This document shows, in pieces, positions 44,191-57,639 of a stretch of 64,000 bases of DNA. The notes beneath the pieces are model-generated. The model worked only from the letters and a program-made list of their open reading frames with translations, was not told the DNA's origin and made no database searches. The stretch spans positions 1,036,726 to 1,100,725 of the forward strand of contig MNCI01001919.1 in assembly GCA_015680685.1 (NCBI GenBank). Reading direction: 5' to 3'. Source of the stretch: Gnetum montanum (Eukaryota > Streptophyta > Gnetopsida > Gnetales > Gnetaceae). A program made the translations under genes and the position numbers. Within the stretch, counting starts at the first letter, position 1, and each line of letters begins with the position of its first letter.

Positions 44191-45560
44191 AGAATGTCAA
44201 CATGGATGGTTGTCTCTCCCATAACTAAGTTGGAAGTGGGAGATCTAAATGATCGAGAGTGCTTGACCATCAGTTGAGGCATTATTCCCAATAGTTGCTT
44301 ATGGTTCATAGAAAGGCTTGAGTTGCTAGGTATTGACTAAGATTCTTTTATTTGGGCTATCAAGATGGTAGATCATCATGTTCCCATATGGAAAGGTTTC
44401 ATAGATAATGTAAGGGCCCTTTCATTTGTTTGAAATTTTGTTCATTGAGGTATGTGCATGGGGTTCTAGTAGAGCATCTTATCTTCAGCTTGAAACTTTA
44501 CTTTCCTAATCTTGAGGTCAAGGCATTGTTTACTATGTGTTTTGTGCACTTCATTGGATGATAGGGCCACTAATCAATGCTTATATAGCACATTGAGATC
44601 GATTAACCTTTCTTTTTGGACAAGACTTAGGTCCAAGTCAAGGTCACATGCATTGATACTGTATAGAGTTCAGCTTGGATAGGAAGTGTTGGTAGTTTTC
44701 CATACACTAACTAATAGGAAGAGTATCCAATAGGAAGTTTCCATGTTGAATGTTAAGCCTAAAGGGAATCATTAAGTTTGTTACTCCAATCCATCCTATA
44801 TTTACTGACAATGCAAGTTAGTATTTTGGTTATTTCTCTATTGGTAACCTTGGCTTAACTGTTGGCTTGGGGGGTGATATGGAGTTGTTAGCTTATGTTC
44901 AACCCCCAAGCATTGTATGAGCTTATGAAAAGTGAAACCTATGAAATGTGTCCTGTTATAAAAAATAAGTGCCTGTGGCATACCAAACCTATTTATAAAT
45001 TTTTTTTGTACAAATCAAGCCATCGTAGATGATGAATAGTCAATGAAAGCTACAACTTTAGCCCATTTCATGTAATAGTTAAAAACCACAATAATGTATG
45101 CCTTTCCATTAGACATAGGAGTGATGGATCCCATGAAATCTATTCCCCAAAGATTGAAAGGATCTAGTGGTTGGATCAACTATTGAGGCCCTTCCATATG
45201 CACATTTATCCCTCTATCATGTTGGCATTTGTTGTAGAAGTGAAAGAATTGATGGGAATCCCTGAAGATTGTAGGTTGCCATGAGGATCTTAATGGTCAT
45301 TTGCCTTCCGAAATAATGATCCCCATAAAGACCTTTGTGTGCATCCTGGAGGACTCAAAGTTAGTTTGCATTAGGTACACACCATAGTACCAAGCCATTT
45401 GCACAAACCTTATAAAGGTTGTTGTTGATCTCCATGTAGTGCTTGGCCTGGTGAAGTAATTGTTGTCTCTTCTTGTGATCCCACTCCTATGGCATCTCAT
45501 GTGTGAGTAAATAAGAGAAGATGTTGTCATGCCAATTTATTCCTTTGGGATTTTATTTGT
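44190..45560 (-). pseudogene. pol: Integrase of element F
   Basis: Minus-strand remnants of the D/E-type integrase. The finger lies near 45300-45200, the core near 45150-44800 (PLDPFNLWGIDFMG-like around 45160, then the GKAYIIVV block) and the C-terminal part near 44700-44200 (LPIQAELYTVSMHVTLT-like around 44690). Frequent stops and several frameshifts are present, so only the order and scattered motifs can be trusted. Confidence 0.75.
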
Positions 45561-47199
45561 AAATAACACCAGCAAAGAGAAGTTCATCATGAGATTAATT
45601 TGATAGTGGGCTCTCCTCTTCCTTACTATCCCATTATAATGGAGACAAATGGTTAATGATCATATTCTCATTTCCCTTTTGGTCCATCATGGTTAGATCA
45701 AACTCTTGAAGGATCACTAGTCACCTATGATACAAGGGCTCATTGTTGGCTTGTTCCTCAGGAACTAAATAGCATTATGGTTAGTGTGCACATATACTTT
45801 ATATCCAAGCACATAGTGCCTAAATTTTTCCAACACATACACCACCATCATAAGCTTATTTTCAGTGGTTGTGTAGTTAAGTTATGCATTTACAATGCTC
45901 CTACTTGTATAGTGAATGTAGTATGGATGTTTTTGATCATCCATCTATGTAAGCATAACTCCTAAGGCATAGTTTGATGCATCCATCATGATATGGAATG
46001 GTTTGAACCAGTCTAGTACTTGTAGAATGAGAGTTTCTACAAGCTTCTGCTTGAGTTGTTGGAATGCATGCTTGCATTCCTTGGTCCAGATGAATGATGC
46101 ATCTTTCTTTATTAGCTCCACCAATGGCTTGGCAATCTTTCGAGAAGTTCTCGATAAAGCACTTGTAGTAACCATTGTGTCCAAGGAATGATTGCACAGC
46201 TTTGAAAGTCTCTAGTTGCCTAGTTATTCCTTGGATGACCCTTACTTTTTCTAGGTTTACCTTGATCCCTTTTGTTGAAATTTGGTGCCCCATGACAATG
46301 CCCTAATGGATCATTAGATGGCTCTTTTTCCAATTAAGCCTCAATTTGGTTTTCACACATTATTGAAGCACTTACTCAAGTTAGTCCAAGGCTTGCTCAA
46401 AGGTATCTCCATAGGTAGAGAAGTCATCCATGAATACTTCTACCCCACTATTGATTTGTTGTTGGAAGACGTTGATGACCAACTATTGGAATGTAGTAGG
46501 AGAATTGCATAGGTCAAAGGACATCTTTTTGTATGCAAAAGTCCCCCTGGGACTTATGAATGTTATCTTGGCCTGGTCCTCTAGCATAATTTGGATTTGG
46601 TTATAGCTACTATAATTGTCTAGAAAGCTGTAGTAGCAATTCCCTGCAATAGTATCCAACACTTGGTCCATAAACAATAATGGAAAGTGATCTTTGTAAG
46701 TGGCCATATTCAATAGCCTGAAGTCTATAAAAACTCTTCACTTTTCTCCTTTCTTTGGCACTATAACGAGTAGGCTAATCCACTTGCTATCCACAATGGA
46801 ACAAATGAACCTAGGTTTAAGGAGTTGTTTAATTTTCTCTTTGATAATTTCCTTGAGCTTTGGATTCAAGTGTCTCTGCAGCTACCCTTTTTGTTTGATG
46901 GAGGAGTCTATATATATTTTGTGTTGGCATATTCTTAGATCAATTCTAGTGAGCTCATGATATGACTAGGCTAAGGTTGTTGGCCATTTGTTCACAACTT
47001 CCAATTATTTCTTCTTTTGAATTAGAGTAAGTGTGGCATTGAAAATTATTAGCTTACCATTATTTAGAAATGCATATTCCATGCTTGTCGATAGAGCGTT
47101 TAATTCAAGGAGCTCTTGCTTGAAAGTTCTTGGGATCTTCAATTCTCCCCAATTAATTTCACCTTGTTCATCAGAGAGTTGGTGATGGATCTGATCCAA
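45560..47199 (-). pseudogene. pol: Reverse transcriptase and RNase H of element F
   Basis: The region before RT (DQIHHQLSDEQGEINWGELK) is at 47199-47005. RT motifs: LLVIVPKKG near 46780, LLNMATYKDHFPLLFMDQV at 46719-46660, SYNQIQIMLEDQAK at 46599-46558 and the catalytic VFMDDFSTYG near 46440. MGHQISTKGIKVNLEKVRVI follows from 46293 and FSKDCQAIGG shortly after. RNase H remnants are at about 46000-45650 (FKPFHIMMDASNYALGVMLT). Stops and shifts throughout. Confidence 0.85.
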
Positions 47200-50100
47200 T
47201 TAATCCATACTCTCTACATAAGAGCTTGTGAGGCTCTCGGTTGGTTCCATGCACATTATTAAGCTAGCATTTCTTTTAGTTATTAGCCACTAAGTGTCCT
47301 CCTACTTAGTGGCTACTATGTACAAACACCTTTAAACTTTTGTAATGTCAGCACACTAACTACATGCTTTAAGTAATGTGCTCTTTACAGATCATAGTTT
47401 TTGCACATAGTGACACCATATGTCACTGTACACGATGCATGGAACATGATTTTTTTTCAATCTTACCAAATTCATTCTCATTTGAAATTTCCAAGGAGAA
47501 ATCTATGATCCCCAATTATGCATTAATAGTGCTTAACCATGCCCTTTCCATGATGATAAGGAAGTCTCCCTTACCATTCTTCACATGGATTACTAGGAAA
47601 TCAACAAGATATGACCACCCACAAATAGTGGTCATTATATCCTCTACCAATCTCAAAGGAATAGTGATGGATTGGTCTATGACTCTAATTTGATATTGCT
47701 CTCTTTCAAGGAAGATAGGTTCCAGGCTTTGTACATTTCTTGTAAAATCAGGTTAACTCTAGAACATAAGTCCAAAAGAGCCTTGTATGATTCATTACCA
47801 GTAATCTACAAATAAATAAGGGGACTCCTAGGATCAGATCTCTTCTTGGGAAGATGGCTAGCCTTAATCCTATCAATGACCACATGGGTGAACATGATGA
47901 TAAGCAACTGGGGAGTGCTTTGGTTTGAAGGTGGCTCAATAGACATTTCAGATGAGGTAGTTGTAGGGTTCACAACCATAGGTGTTTGTGAGGGCTTCGT
48001 GGGATTGTTGGTTTTGAAGAATGGTTTTTTCTAAGACTTACAGTTAGAACAACTTGACTCAGGAGCTATTTGTAAGTTTATAGCCTTCATAGTATTCTTT
48101 GCTATGGCTAGGCTTGTATCTCACCCTGTATAGATGGAGTAGGTGGTAGAGGAGTTGAACATGGAGGTGTAGTAATGGAAGAGTATGGAGGAGGATAGTA
48201 GAAAAATTGGGACTTCTCCCTTGATGATGGTGCTTTGTAGCATTCCAGAGGGTAAGAGCAATATGGAAAGGAAGTGTGACTAGAAGAGTCATGTGGAGAA
48301 ATGGACTATTAAACATAGTACCTATATGGATCAGGTTGGTGATAAGGGTACTACTGCCTTATAGGTGGCATCCTCCATGACTATGGGTGTTGCCACTACT
48401 AGTATTGCTCATGAGGTTAAGGTGGTGCACCACTTAGATAGTAAGTTTGGTGGTGGAACTATTGTTGATAGTTGCCTTATGGATAAGGCAACCTCTTGGG
48501 TGCTTGCCATTTTGTTAGTTTGGGATTTAAAGCATACATCCCAGATTCTTGTAAGTGTGATATAAAAGGGAAACATCCCTTGGGATGTTCATATTGGCAT
48601 ATGCCACATCCACAATCTTTTGACTCAAAATCCACAACCTCCTCAACTCTTGCAGCTTTGCCCTTAGCTTTATAATGCTCTTGTTCAACCTTCTTTTTCT
48701 TCCTTATTTCATGAACACTATCTCCTTGATCTCTACTCTCTTTTTAAATCTTCAGAGTGGTTTGAAATTTTTCATCTAAGAAGTCCCATATTCTATTAAT
48801 CTTATTCAATATTTTAGAGATAGATTTTTGGATTGGCAAAGTTTTCCTTTGAACCACTTCATCAAGTGTTGTTTCTCCTCATTATCATAGAAATAGATGT
48901 CTTTCTTGTGAAGGGAGGGGTTCTTGTTGTATTCCTCTACACTTTTCCATTTTTTAGCTCTTCCTCTTCTTTAGCTACTTATATAATAAGCCTTTGGATT
49001 TGATGGACCCTTAGGTTGGAAAGCCTCCCTTAGACATAAATCCTAAGGGTTCTCCTCATTTTAGTTCTGAGCCCATCTATGATATGGCGTAGTTGATCCC
49101 ATTGAGAGTAGCCATGGCCTAGGCATCAGTGCAACAAGGAGTAATACCTACCCATATTTGCATCTAAGGATTCATGAGTGCCTTGTTTTCATCCTTGGAT
49201 TTATCTCCTGAAACTAGACACTTTGGAGTATGTTTAATACTTATCATTAAATATCTCTAGCATTGTATTTCATCACCAAATAGACTTAAGTTCTAAGGAC
49301 TAGTACCAACTTTTTATTGCTTTGATGAGTATCCTAGGAAACAATTTCAACTTCTACTAGTCATTCTCCATGTTTTGCAAGGCACAGGCATCATGAATAG
49401 CTTACAGGTGATTTTTGGGATTTGAATTATATCTCCCCTCAAACTTGGGAACATTATTCATATCCAACCATTTGATTTGGCTATCTTTCATGTGCTTGGT
49501 TAATATCCTAATAACCTATGCAATGTTCAACATATTCTTGGTCACTAGTAGGGGGGCATCATAGTCATAGTAATCTTTATGGTCCCTATCATGGCCATGA
49601 TGCCTATGATGAGTCCTGCTGTTCCTTATTTCTTTGTGATGGTCATATTCCCATTGCTCACACCCATGGTCTCTACTATTTTGGCAAGATCTACAATCAT
49701 TCCTATCCCATTATTCATCTCCATCATGATTTTTGTTACCTTTATGACTCCGATTGAAGTTGGAGGAGGAAGACGATAAGGATGATGAAGGTGAAGAGGA
49801 AGGAGAACTAACATTAGAGCGATGCCTACTACTCCCTCTTCTTTGATCCCAAACCAAATTTTTTTGTTCTTTTCTTGGTGCTTATCATTGCTCTTGCCTT
49901 GGCTATCCCCTTTCAAGGCCCCTTGATCTTGGGATCCATTCTTCCCAAAACTAGGGTTATCCACAATGGACTACAAACATTGGTTAAGGGTCTCCTCATC
50001 AAAAAGAGGAGAAGAATTTTTGTATTAGGAGGCACCCAAAAAGAAGTCCTCTCCTTCTTTATGTGTATGTAGGAACAAGTGGTTAGGAAACTATTTACCT

Positions 50101-50471
50101 TTTGAGGCCTCATATCTAGCTTTCATTTGCTGTTCCTTCTTATTTTGTGGTTCTATGGGATGATAATCCCAATAAGCATGATCTTGAACTTTTTATTTTA
50201 CATTAATTTCTACAATGCTTAACTTGATGAGATTTTTTAATAACATTGCAAGAATTGATCGATCAAGAGGCAACACAATGTTGCCTTCCATGTTCCTCCA
50301 TCGTAGCTGTTCATTCTGGTGTAGGATGAAGGTGAAATCCAGAGTGTAGGCATCTGGATGAGTGTAGAACACCTTAAATTATTAAGACACCAGTGTCTTT
50401 TGACCTTCTTATCTTTTATTGGATTCACCTAAGAATGATGGTGAAAAATCTTCCTTGTGGGAAGAAGCCAT
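47200..50471 (-). pseudogene. gag-pro: gag and protease of element F
   Basis: ATG at 50471 (MASSHKEDFSPSFLGES). Blocks YTHPDAYTLDFTFILHQNEQ and MEGNIVLPLDR parallel D and E. A charged Gly/Asn-rich segment lies at 49960-49620 and the gag core at about 49400-49000. The protease is near 47780-47560 (KALLDLCSRVNLI: the second motif residue after D is C instead of G/S). Many stops are present. Confidence 0.8.
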
Positions 50472-50600
50472 ATTAGTGATTGAGAAAAAATAGTGTGCAT
50501 TATTATTTTTCTTTATTATAATGGCATTAGCATTAAGTTCTTTTTACAATGTTAGTGAATGATTTCACTATCTTTCCTAGGTAGCACACTTAGCTAACTA

Positions 50601-50622
50601 AAGTCCCCAACAATGGCATCAA
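50601..50622 (-). other. Primer-binding site of element F
   Basis: On the minus strand, TTGATGCCATTGTTGGGGACT directly follows the LTR end. It differs from the expected TTGGCGCCGTTGCCGGGGACT only by G-to-A or C-to-T changes. Confidence 0.75.
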
Positions 50623-51295
50623 TGATGAGCAACAAGTAGTCCCTATGCCCAACCATATGACTCAATAGCATTGCACTAGTGATTTGGTCAAATTCCACAG
50701 ACTTTAGCTCTCTAAATGCAAATAGCAAAGGTAGTGCTAGGTAACCAAACGTTATGGTACTAGGCATACCAAGCAATAACGTTGCTAGGATTACCAAGTG
50801 AATACATGTTACACTCAAAGCAGTCGTACTTATGTATTTAATCTATCTAGCTTAATAACATCATTAATTCAATTGCTAGAAAATAATTATGAAATCATTG
50901 AGAATGATTATCAAATAATTTAAAACACTGAATGCATAAATAAAATAGCTAATCTATTGAAAAGTGCTACAAGGTTTATCAGAAAGCTCATCTTTATTGT
51001 TGCACACACTATCGTGCTCAAGTACAACAATGCTCGAATAAAGATTTGTACACTCAATGACTCTTGTTGTGGGCACTTAGGAAAAAAATTCTAACTTTCA
51101 AATGGAAAAAATGTAAGAGCTTTACTACAATTGAAATCTAGACTCCCCCATAAATGCAGTGGGTAGGCATGTATTTATAGGCAATGGACAGACACCGCAT
51201 CGATGAGGCATCATCAACATAGGTCAAAATGCATCGACAGGGCCTCGTAGATGAAGCCTCATCAATGTAGCCAACCAACAAAAATTGATCACCCA
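50623..51295 (-). repeat. 5' LTR of element F
   Basis: About 673 bp; inner end TGATGAGCAAC (plus strand) at 50623; outer end near 51295. It contains minus-strand CTATAAATAC near 51179 and, just upstream of it, GCATCGATG and TGCATCGAC sites with GATGAGGC/GCCTCATC inverted repeats (51196-51272). It is shorter than other Athila LTRs here because the U5 half is contracted. Confidence 0.8.
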
Positions 51296-51786
51296 CCTAT
51301 TAATGATATTAATAAAAGTAATGACAGAATTTACATTGAAGAAAACTAGAATAGATTTATGCAAACAAGGATTTCCTATGCTCATGAAAATTCATATAAT
51401 TTGGACGTTGTTTTTATCTATAAGCAAAATGAATAGTTCAAATGGAAAGACTTATAGAGTAATATTGTATTGTTACATGATTTTTTGACACCATCTATGC
51501 TTATAGCAACACTTCTTACATTAGGTCTTGGTCATATGCATAGAGGCTATTAAGTCACAAAGGATATGACTAGACTCTATCAACAAACAAAAGCCTAGCT
51601 TAGGAAAGATGCTATTATGGAAGTAAGATATGAATAGGAAAAATATAAACAAGTAGACCATGCAATCATAATCTTTATAAAAGAAGATACAAAGTAGTAA
51701 GCCAAAAAATCTTACTATCATTAATCTCATTCTCATTCACTTATTCTATATGCTAAGGATTTTGTGCAATAGAAGCTATACTCTAC
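51296..51786 (+). pseudogene. gag: gag fragment of element H (Athila-like), first part
   Basis: In the plus frame I read NSYNLDVVFIYKQNE, WKDL, SNIVLLLHDFLTPSMLIATL. These align with EYILDFTFILHQDEQ, WxDLEGNIVLPLNHSVASMLL of D. Stops are mostly of the CAG to TAG type. It is cut on the left by the 5' LTR of F and on the right by E; the remaining gag is at 61631-62069. No LTR of H lies in the window. Confidence 0.65.
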
Positions 51787-52558
51787 TGATGAATCATGAT
51801 ATCAAGGCCTGTCTTGTTGCCTATAAATAAGAGGTGGGTGCACTTGGTTTGGCAATAGTTGGTTAATTTAGTCTTAGTCACTTACTTGAACTCTTGCCTT
51901 TTTCCCTTATTAGAGTTAGAATTATTTCTGAGTGCCTGCAGTAGGAGTCATAAAGCGAACAAATCTTTATTTGAGCATTGTGTCCTTGAGTGTACCTTGT
52001 GGCCGAAAATAAAAACGAACTTTGTGATAAACCTTGCAGTATTCAAAATTTCTTATTTAATGTTATTTACAATTATTTAATGCTTTCCTTAGTTTATTAA
52101 TGTTCTCTCTCTCTCCTTGTTAACTCCCCCAAGTAAGCACACTTAATACGACCACTTCGAGCATGCATGGAACACTTGGTAACCTAGTAATGATTAGCAT
52201 TTGGTAATCCTAGTAGTGTTGCACTAGTTCAGGATGTGTACAACAAGTGGGAATGGATGCTGGTATTAGGACTAGTTAGAGCATAGTTGATTAGTTAAAT
52301 TAAATTGGTTACTTAATTAGTTCACTTCTTCCTTTGTAGCACCAGGACATAAAACATAAAAATATATAAAAATCATATACCTTAAGTTTGCTTAACCATA
52401 CAATCATGCTATACAAGTAAGCTTGGGAAGACAATGATTCACTAACCTATTTGGGTTTTGTAAAGGCGCATAAGCACTTAGTCGTTGGAATTTGACCGAA
52501 TGTTGCATGTACACTCATATTCATATGGTTCAGCATAGGGATACCTCGTCGCTCATCA
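51787..52558 (+). repeat. 5' LTR of element E
   Basis: 772 bp, TGATGAATC to CTCATCA. Only one GATATC remains (51798-51803 region), followed by TATAAATA at 51822-51829. The 3' copy has about 50 bp more in this place, holding further palindromes. Confidence 0.93.
51822..51829 (+). promoter_or_regulatory. LTR TATA box of element E
   Basis: GCCTATAAATAAGAGG; also intact in the 3' LTR at 60887-60894. Confidence 0.75.
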
Positions 52559-52579
52559 TTGGCGCTATTTCCGAGGACT
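52559..52579 (+). other. Primer-binding site of element E
   Basis: TTGGCGCTATTTCCGAGGAC directly after the LTR end; a decayed TTGGCGCCGTTGCCGGGGA-type site. Confidence 0.8.
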
Positions 52580-52696
52580 TTGTTGGTTGTGTGCTAGCTA
52601 GAACTTAGGAAATCTTCACATTGTTGGAATGAACCCTTAGGGTTGGTTATCTTATAATTAGTGAAACAAAAAGTATTGCACACTGAATAGGCAATT

Positions 52697-55600
52697 ATGT
52701 CTCCTTCTTCTTACGAGAGTGTTTCATTGCCTAGGTCCAATATAGGGAACAATCGGAGGTGTAGTACACATGATAATTTGCTAGTCCCTCAATAGTTTCA
52801 CGTGGTATATGTTCATCTTGATGAGTATATACCAAACTTTACCTTTATCCTCCACTAGGATGAACAACTACATTAGCGTGATTTACAAGGTAACATAGTG
52901 TTACCTCCTGATCACTTAGTCCTAGGCATGCTGCTTCGTGATCTCATACAAATTGGTATGCAGCACTTATAGGTAGAGTACGTTGTGCATGATCATGACT
53001 TGAGAGAGTATTGACCCATGGAGGTACAACATCAAAGGGATCTACAATAGGAGAGACATCATAAATCCATGAAGGGAAAGTTGTCTTAGAATGTCTTGTA
53101 TGTCATAAGTGAAAATGAGGGTGGTGAACCTACCTTAGGAGGCCTCCCACACAATGATGTTCCTCTCGTTGACTTCAGTCAAGGGGTTGTGTATCAGAAT
53201 CTTCACTCAACTATCCATAACCCAGATTCTAGTATTGATAGGCACAAAGGGTTTGAAAAAGGAACACGAACACATGAAAAAGATGGACATTCTGATCGTA
53301 ACCGTGATCAAGGCTACGACCACTGAAGAGAAGGAAGTAGGCACCATCATGGTGATGGTCCTGCTTCTTCTTCACCTTCATCATCTCCTTCACACTCTCC
53401 TTCAGGATCTAGATTAATTGCAAGGAAAAAGACCTTAAGGATAATGGTAAGCGAAATGGGAATCATAGATAAAGCATTCAAGAAAGGGAACAAGGGCATT
53501 CTAGAGAAACTCATCATGAGAGGAGGAAGAGTAGGGAACAACATAGGCATCATAGACGCCATAGATAGTACAATCATGATGAACCCCTACTTGCTACTCG
53601 AAGTATGTTAGATATAACTAAGGCTGTTAGAATCCTAACAAGGCACTAAAAAGATAGTAGGATCAAAAGATTGGACATGAACAATATCTCACAATTTGAA
53701 GGGGGATACAATGTTGATTCTCAAAATCATTTGCAAGCATTTCATGATGCATGTGCCTTGCAAAACATAGAAAATGAGTGGCAAAAACTCAAATTGTTTC
53801 CACATACACTAATCAAGGAAGTGGAAAACTGGTACTAGTCCTTAGAATCGGAATCCATTCACTGATGGAGTACCATGTTAGAACTATTTAATGATAAGTA
53901 TCAAACATACTCCTAAGTGTCCAACCTATGAAAGCAAATCCAAGGATGGAAACAAGGAGGACATGAATTCTTGGATGCTGCCATGGGCTGATATTATGCA
54001 CTATTACATCGTTGCGTAGGCCACGGTTACTTGCAAAGGGAACAACTACACCATTTCGTAGATGGGTTAGGCACGAAACACACAGAACCCTTGGGACTTA
54101 TGTCTAAGGAAGGCTACCTGAGCTTAGGGCCCATCAAGTGTAAAGATTTTTGGAGAAAGTTGATAAAGAGGAAGGTGAGTTAAGGAAAGGAGAGAATGTG
54201 GAAGAATATAACAGAGACCCTTCCCTTTCAAAGAAGGAAGTTAGATTTTGTGAGGATGAAGAAGAATCACCACTTGAAGAGATGGTGAATAGGAAAACCT
54301 TACCTATTCAAAAACTTGTATTAGAAGTATTGACAAAGGTGGACCAAATGTGGGACTCTCTAGATAATAGATTTCAAATAGTTCTCAAAATAGTAAAGGA
54401 GTCTAGAGAGGAAGATAGTGATCGAGAAAGGAGAAAGAAGAGAGAAGTTGAATATGCATGTAACAAAGGTAAGGGCAAGGTTGCCATCATTGAAGAGGTT
54501 GTGGATTTAGATATAGACAATTACAGTGGATGTGAGATATGCCAATATGACCATCCTAAGGGATGTTTCCTTGTAATTTCACATTTGTAAGAGTAGGGTG
54601 TATGAACTCAATCCATGATTAAACAAAAGGTAAACACCCTGAAGGTTACCTTATCCCCAAGGTAACCCAAGGTAGTTCCACCAACCCTTGATGTATTATC
54701 CAAGTAGAACTCCACCATAACCAAATGAGCAATACCAATAGTGGTAGCACCCACAATCATGGGGAATGCCACCACCACGTCAATAGTACCCTTATCATCA
54801 ACCCAACCCATATGGATACTACGTGTAGCAACCAATATTTCCATGTGACTCTCCTAGTCATGTTACTCCCCAACCTCACTACCAAACCCATGAGTATTAT
54901 AGAACTCCTTATCTTAGGGGAGGGGTTTTAAAAATGTACTATCCTTCTCATCCAGCTACATCTCTTCCACCCTTAACTCCATTACCACATGCTCCAGTCA
55001 TGCAGGGTGAGCTCCCTACCCAACCACAACAACATAATGCTACAAGGGCTATTATTCATCATCCTAATATCGGTTCAAAAAATTGCACAAATAAGAGACC
55101 TCTCTTTAGGACCAACAGTCCAAGCAAGTCCTTGCAGTCACAAGAGGCTAATTCTCCAAAGGCCTCACCATCATATGAAACTTCAGAACTCCCTTCAAAC
55201 CAAAGGCCACATTCAACTCACACGGATATGTTGACACATGCCATTACTGATTAGATTAAGGTTGGCCATCTTCTTAGGAAATTCTCAGATCCTGGGAGTC
55301 CTCTTATATATTTACAAATCACTGGGAATGAGTCATGTAAAGCTCTTTTGGATTTAGGTTCTGGTGTCAACTTAATCTCTTAGGAAATGTACGAAGCCTA
55401 GAACCTGCCTCCACTAAAAAAGAGTAACATTTGTTTAGAGTTGGCCAACTAGCCCATCAATACCCCATTAGGACTAGTGGAGGACATTGTTACCACTATT
55501 TGTGGATGGTCATATCTAGTCGACTTCCTAGTGATTCAAGGCAACAACTATAAGGGGGACTTTCCAATCATAATGGGAAGAGCATAGTTAAGCACAATTG

Positions 55601-55860
55601 ATGCACACCTAGGAATACATGATCTTTATTTAGAGATATCAAAGGAAAATATGTTTAGAAAGATGAAGAAGAAAGTTCCATGCATCACATACAGTGGCAC
55701 AGGGTGTAGTTGCATGTAGAAGTCCTGGTTTGTACAATGTTTAACATTGCCTGCATGCAACTAATGTGCACAAGTAACTAACATACAAAGATGCCTGTAT
55801 GTAGCAGCCATAAGATAGGAAGGCACCTAGTGGCTAATAGTTGACTAAGAGAGCAACTCA
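52697..55860 (+). pseudogene. gag-pro: gag and protease of element E
   Basis: ATG at 52697 (MSPSSYESVSLPRS). Conserved blocks: DEYIPNFTFILH and DLQGNIVLPPDHL. An acidic region (ISENEGGEPT) is followed by a basic DRNRDQGYDH segment and the gag core at about 53690-54160. A charged region at 54150-54590 ends in the knuckle CEICQYDHPKGC (54528 onward). A Pro-rich linker (54930-55020) follows, then the protease at 55330-55640 (LLDLGSGVNLIS, IIMGRA). Frameshifts lie near 53600 and 54150, and many stops are present. Confidence 0.88.
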
Positions 55861-57600
55861 ACTATATGCATGGAACCAATTGAGGATTTGACTTACTCTT
55901 ACATCGATAGCATAAACACATTAGAGCAAGTCCATTGCCAACTTCCAAGTCTCAACATTGAAAATATCAACTGGAGGAAGTTGGAAATCCTTGAAAACTT
56001 TAATCAAGAGCCCTTGGAGTTAAAATCATTGCCCACTGGTATGGAGTACACATTTCTTAAAAATGGAAAATCGGTAATTATTAATGCTAGGCTTGCTCCT
56101 CAACAAAAAGAGAGACTATTGAAAATGGTGAACAAATGGTCAAAAGCCTTCACTTGATCATATCCCAAATTAACCGGAATAGACCCTAGGATATGCCAAC
56201 ATAGGATTTACACTGACCCCTCCATGAAGCCTCGATGAAAACCGCAAAGGCGATTGAACCCAAAGTTAAAGCAAGTGGTTAAGGAAGAAATTGAACAACT
56301 TCTAAAAGCTGGGTTTATCTACCCCATTGTTGATAGTGAATGGGTTAGTCCACTAGTTATTGTGCCCAAAAAGGGAGGTAAATGGAGGGTGTGTATAGAC
56401 TTTAGTCTACTAAACATGGCAACATTCAAAGACCACTTTTCGTTGCCATTCGTCAACTAGGTCTTAGACACGATTGTAGGGCATTGCTACTATAGTTTTT
56501 TGGATGGATACAACGGATACAACTAAATGTAAATAGCACTAGAAGACCAAGCCAAGACCACTTTCATAAGTCCTTGGAGGACATTTGCATACAAAAAAAT
56601 GCTGTTGGGCTTATGCAATGCTCCTAGAACGTTTCAACATTTGGTTCTAGGTATCTTCCAATAGTAAATAGTAAATGGTGTGGAGGTCTTCATGGATGAT
56701 TTCTCCACCTATGGAGCAAACTTCGATCAAGCATTGGATCAATTAGAGAAAGTACTAAAACGATGTGTTGAAACCAATTTAAGGCTCAACTAGCAAAAAA
56801 GCCATTTAATGGTCTAATAAGGTGTAGTATTAGGGCATAAGATTTTACAAACAGGGATAGAGGTAGACCCTGAAAAGATTAAAGTCATCCAAGGAATCAT
56901 GCACCAACCTGAAACTGTAAAAGACATCCGATCATTCCTTGGACACACTAGTTATTATAGGAGATTCATAGAGAACTTTTCAAGGGTTACAAAACCATTG
57001 GTTGAACTAATGAAAAAGGATATACCTTTCGAATGGACCAAAGAACGTGAGTTAGCTTTTCAAAATTTAAAATAGAAGCTTGTAGAAACACCTATTCTAC
57101 AAGCTCTTGACTAGTCTAGACCCTTCCATATAATGACTGACATGTCCAACTTTGCTTTAAGAGTTGTACTTACATAGTTAGATGACTAGAAATAAACCTA
57201 TTACATTCACTGTGCAAGTCGACGTATTACTAGTGCACAACTCAATTACACCACAATGGAAAAGGAATTAATGGCTGTGGTGTTTGCACTTGATAAGTTC
57301 AGGCACTATGTATTAGGCTATAAGGTATTTGTACACATAGAACATAGTGTAATTTGATTCCTAATAACTAAACCAACGGTGAGCCTTCGCATCATACGAT
57401 GGCTCGTAATCTTACAAGAGTTCGATCTTACAATGATTGATCATAAATGCACTAAGAATGTTGTTGCTAATAATTTATCTTGGTTAAGACGGGACAACAA
57501 AGAGGATGAATATCCACTTTTTGATCACATTCCTGATGAATTCCTCTTTACAAGGGTAGTAAATAATTAATTAACCATGGAAACAAATTGGTATAGTAGC
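55861..57600 (+). pseudogene. pol: Reverse transcriptase and RNase H of element E
   Basis: Pre-RT segment EPIEDLTYSYIDSINTLEQV (55870 onward). RT: NPKLKQVVKEEIEQLLKAGF, SPLVIVPKKGGKWRVCIDFS, FLDGYNGYN, VFMDDFSTYG (56685-56714), GHKILQTGIEVDPEKIKVI. RNase H: FHIMTDMSNFALRVVLT, EKELMAVVFALDKFRHYVLG, then HKCTKNVVANNLSWL. The catalytic RT aspartates are intact in sequence; stops interrupt the frame at about a dozen places. Confidence 0.9.
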
Positions 57601-57639
57601 ATTCTTACCTATCTCCTTACACAACAAACACCCTAAGAG

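Larger units (their letters stand above)
37704..51295 (-). mobile_element. Element F: Athila-like retrotransposon with an extra sense ORF (body and 5' LTR)
   Basis: On the minus strand: 5' LTR 51295-50623, primer-binding site, gag from 50471, protease, reverse transcriptase, RNase H, integrase to about 44190, spacer, a fold-back insertion (43030-41528), internal promoter region, extra ORF (40751 to about 37870), polypurine tract, 3' LTR (37703-37685 plus 9944-9288). It is the oldest-looking full element, with numerous stops and CpG-decayed signals. It was itself hit by D and probably by G. It sits within the gag of element H. The end duplication cannot be checked because the outer 3' LTR end is missing. 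Confidence 0.85.
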
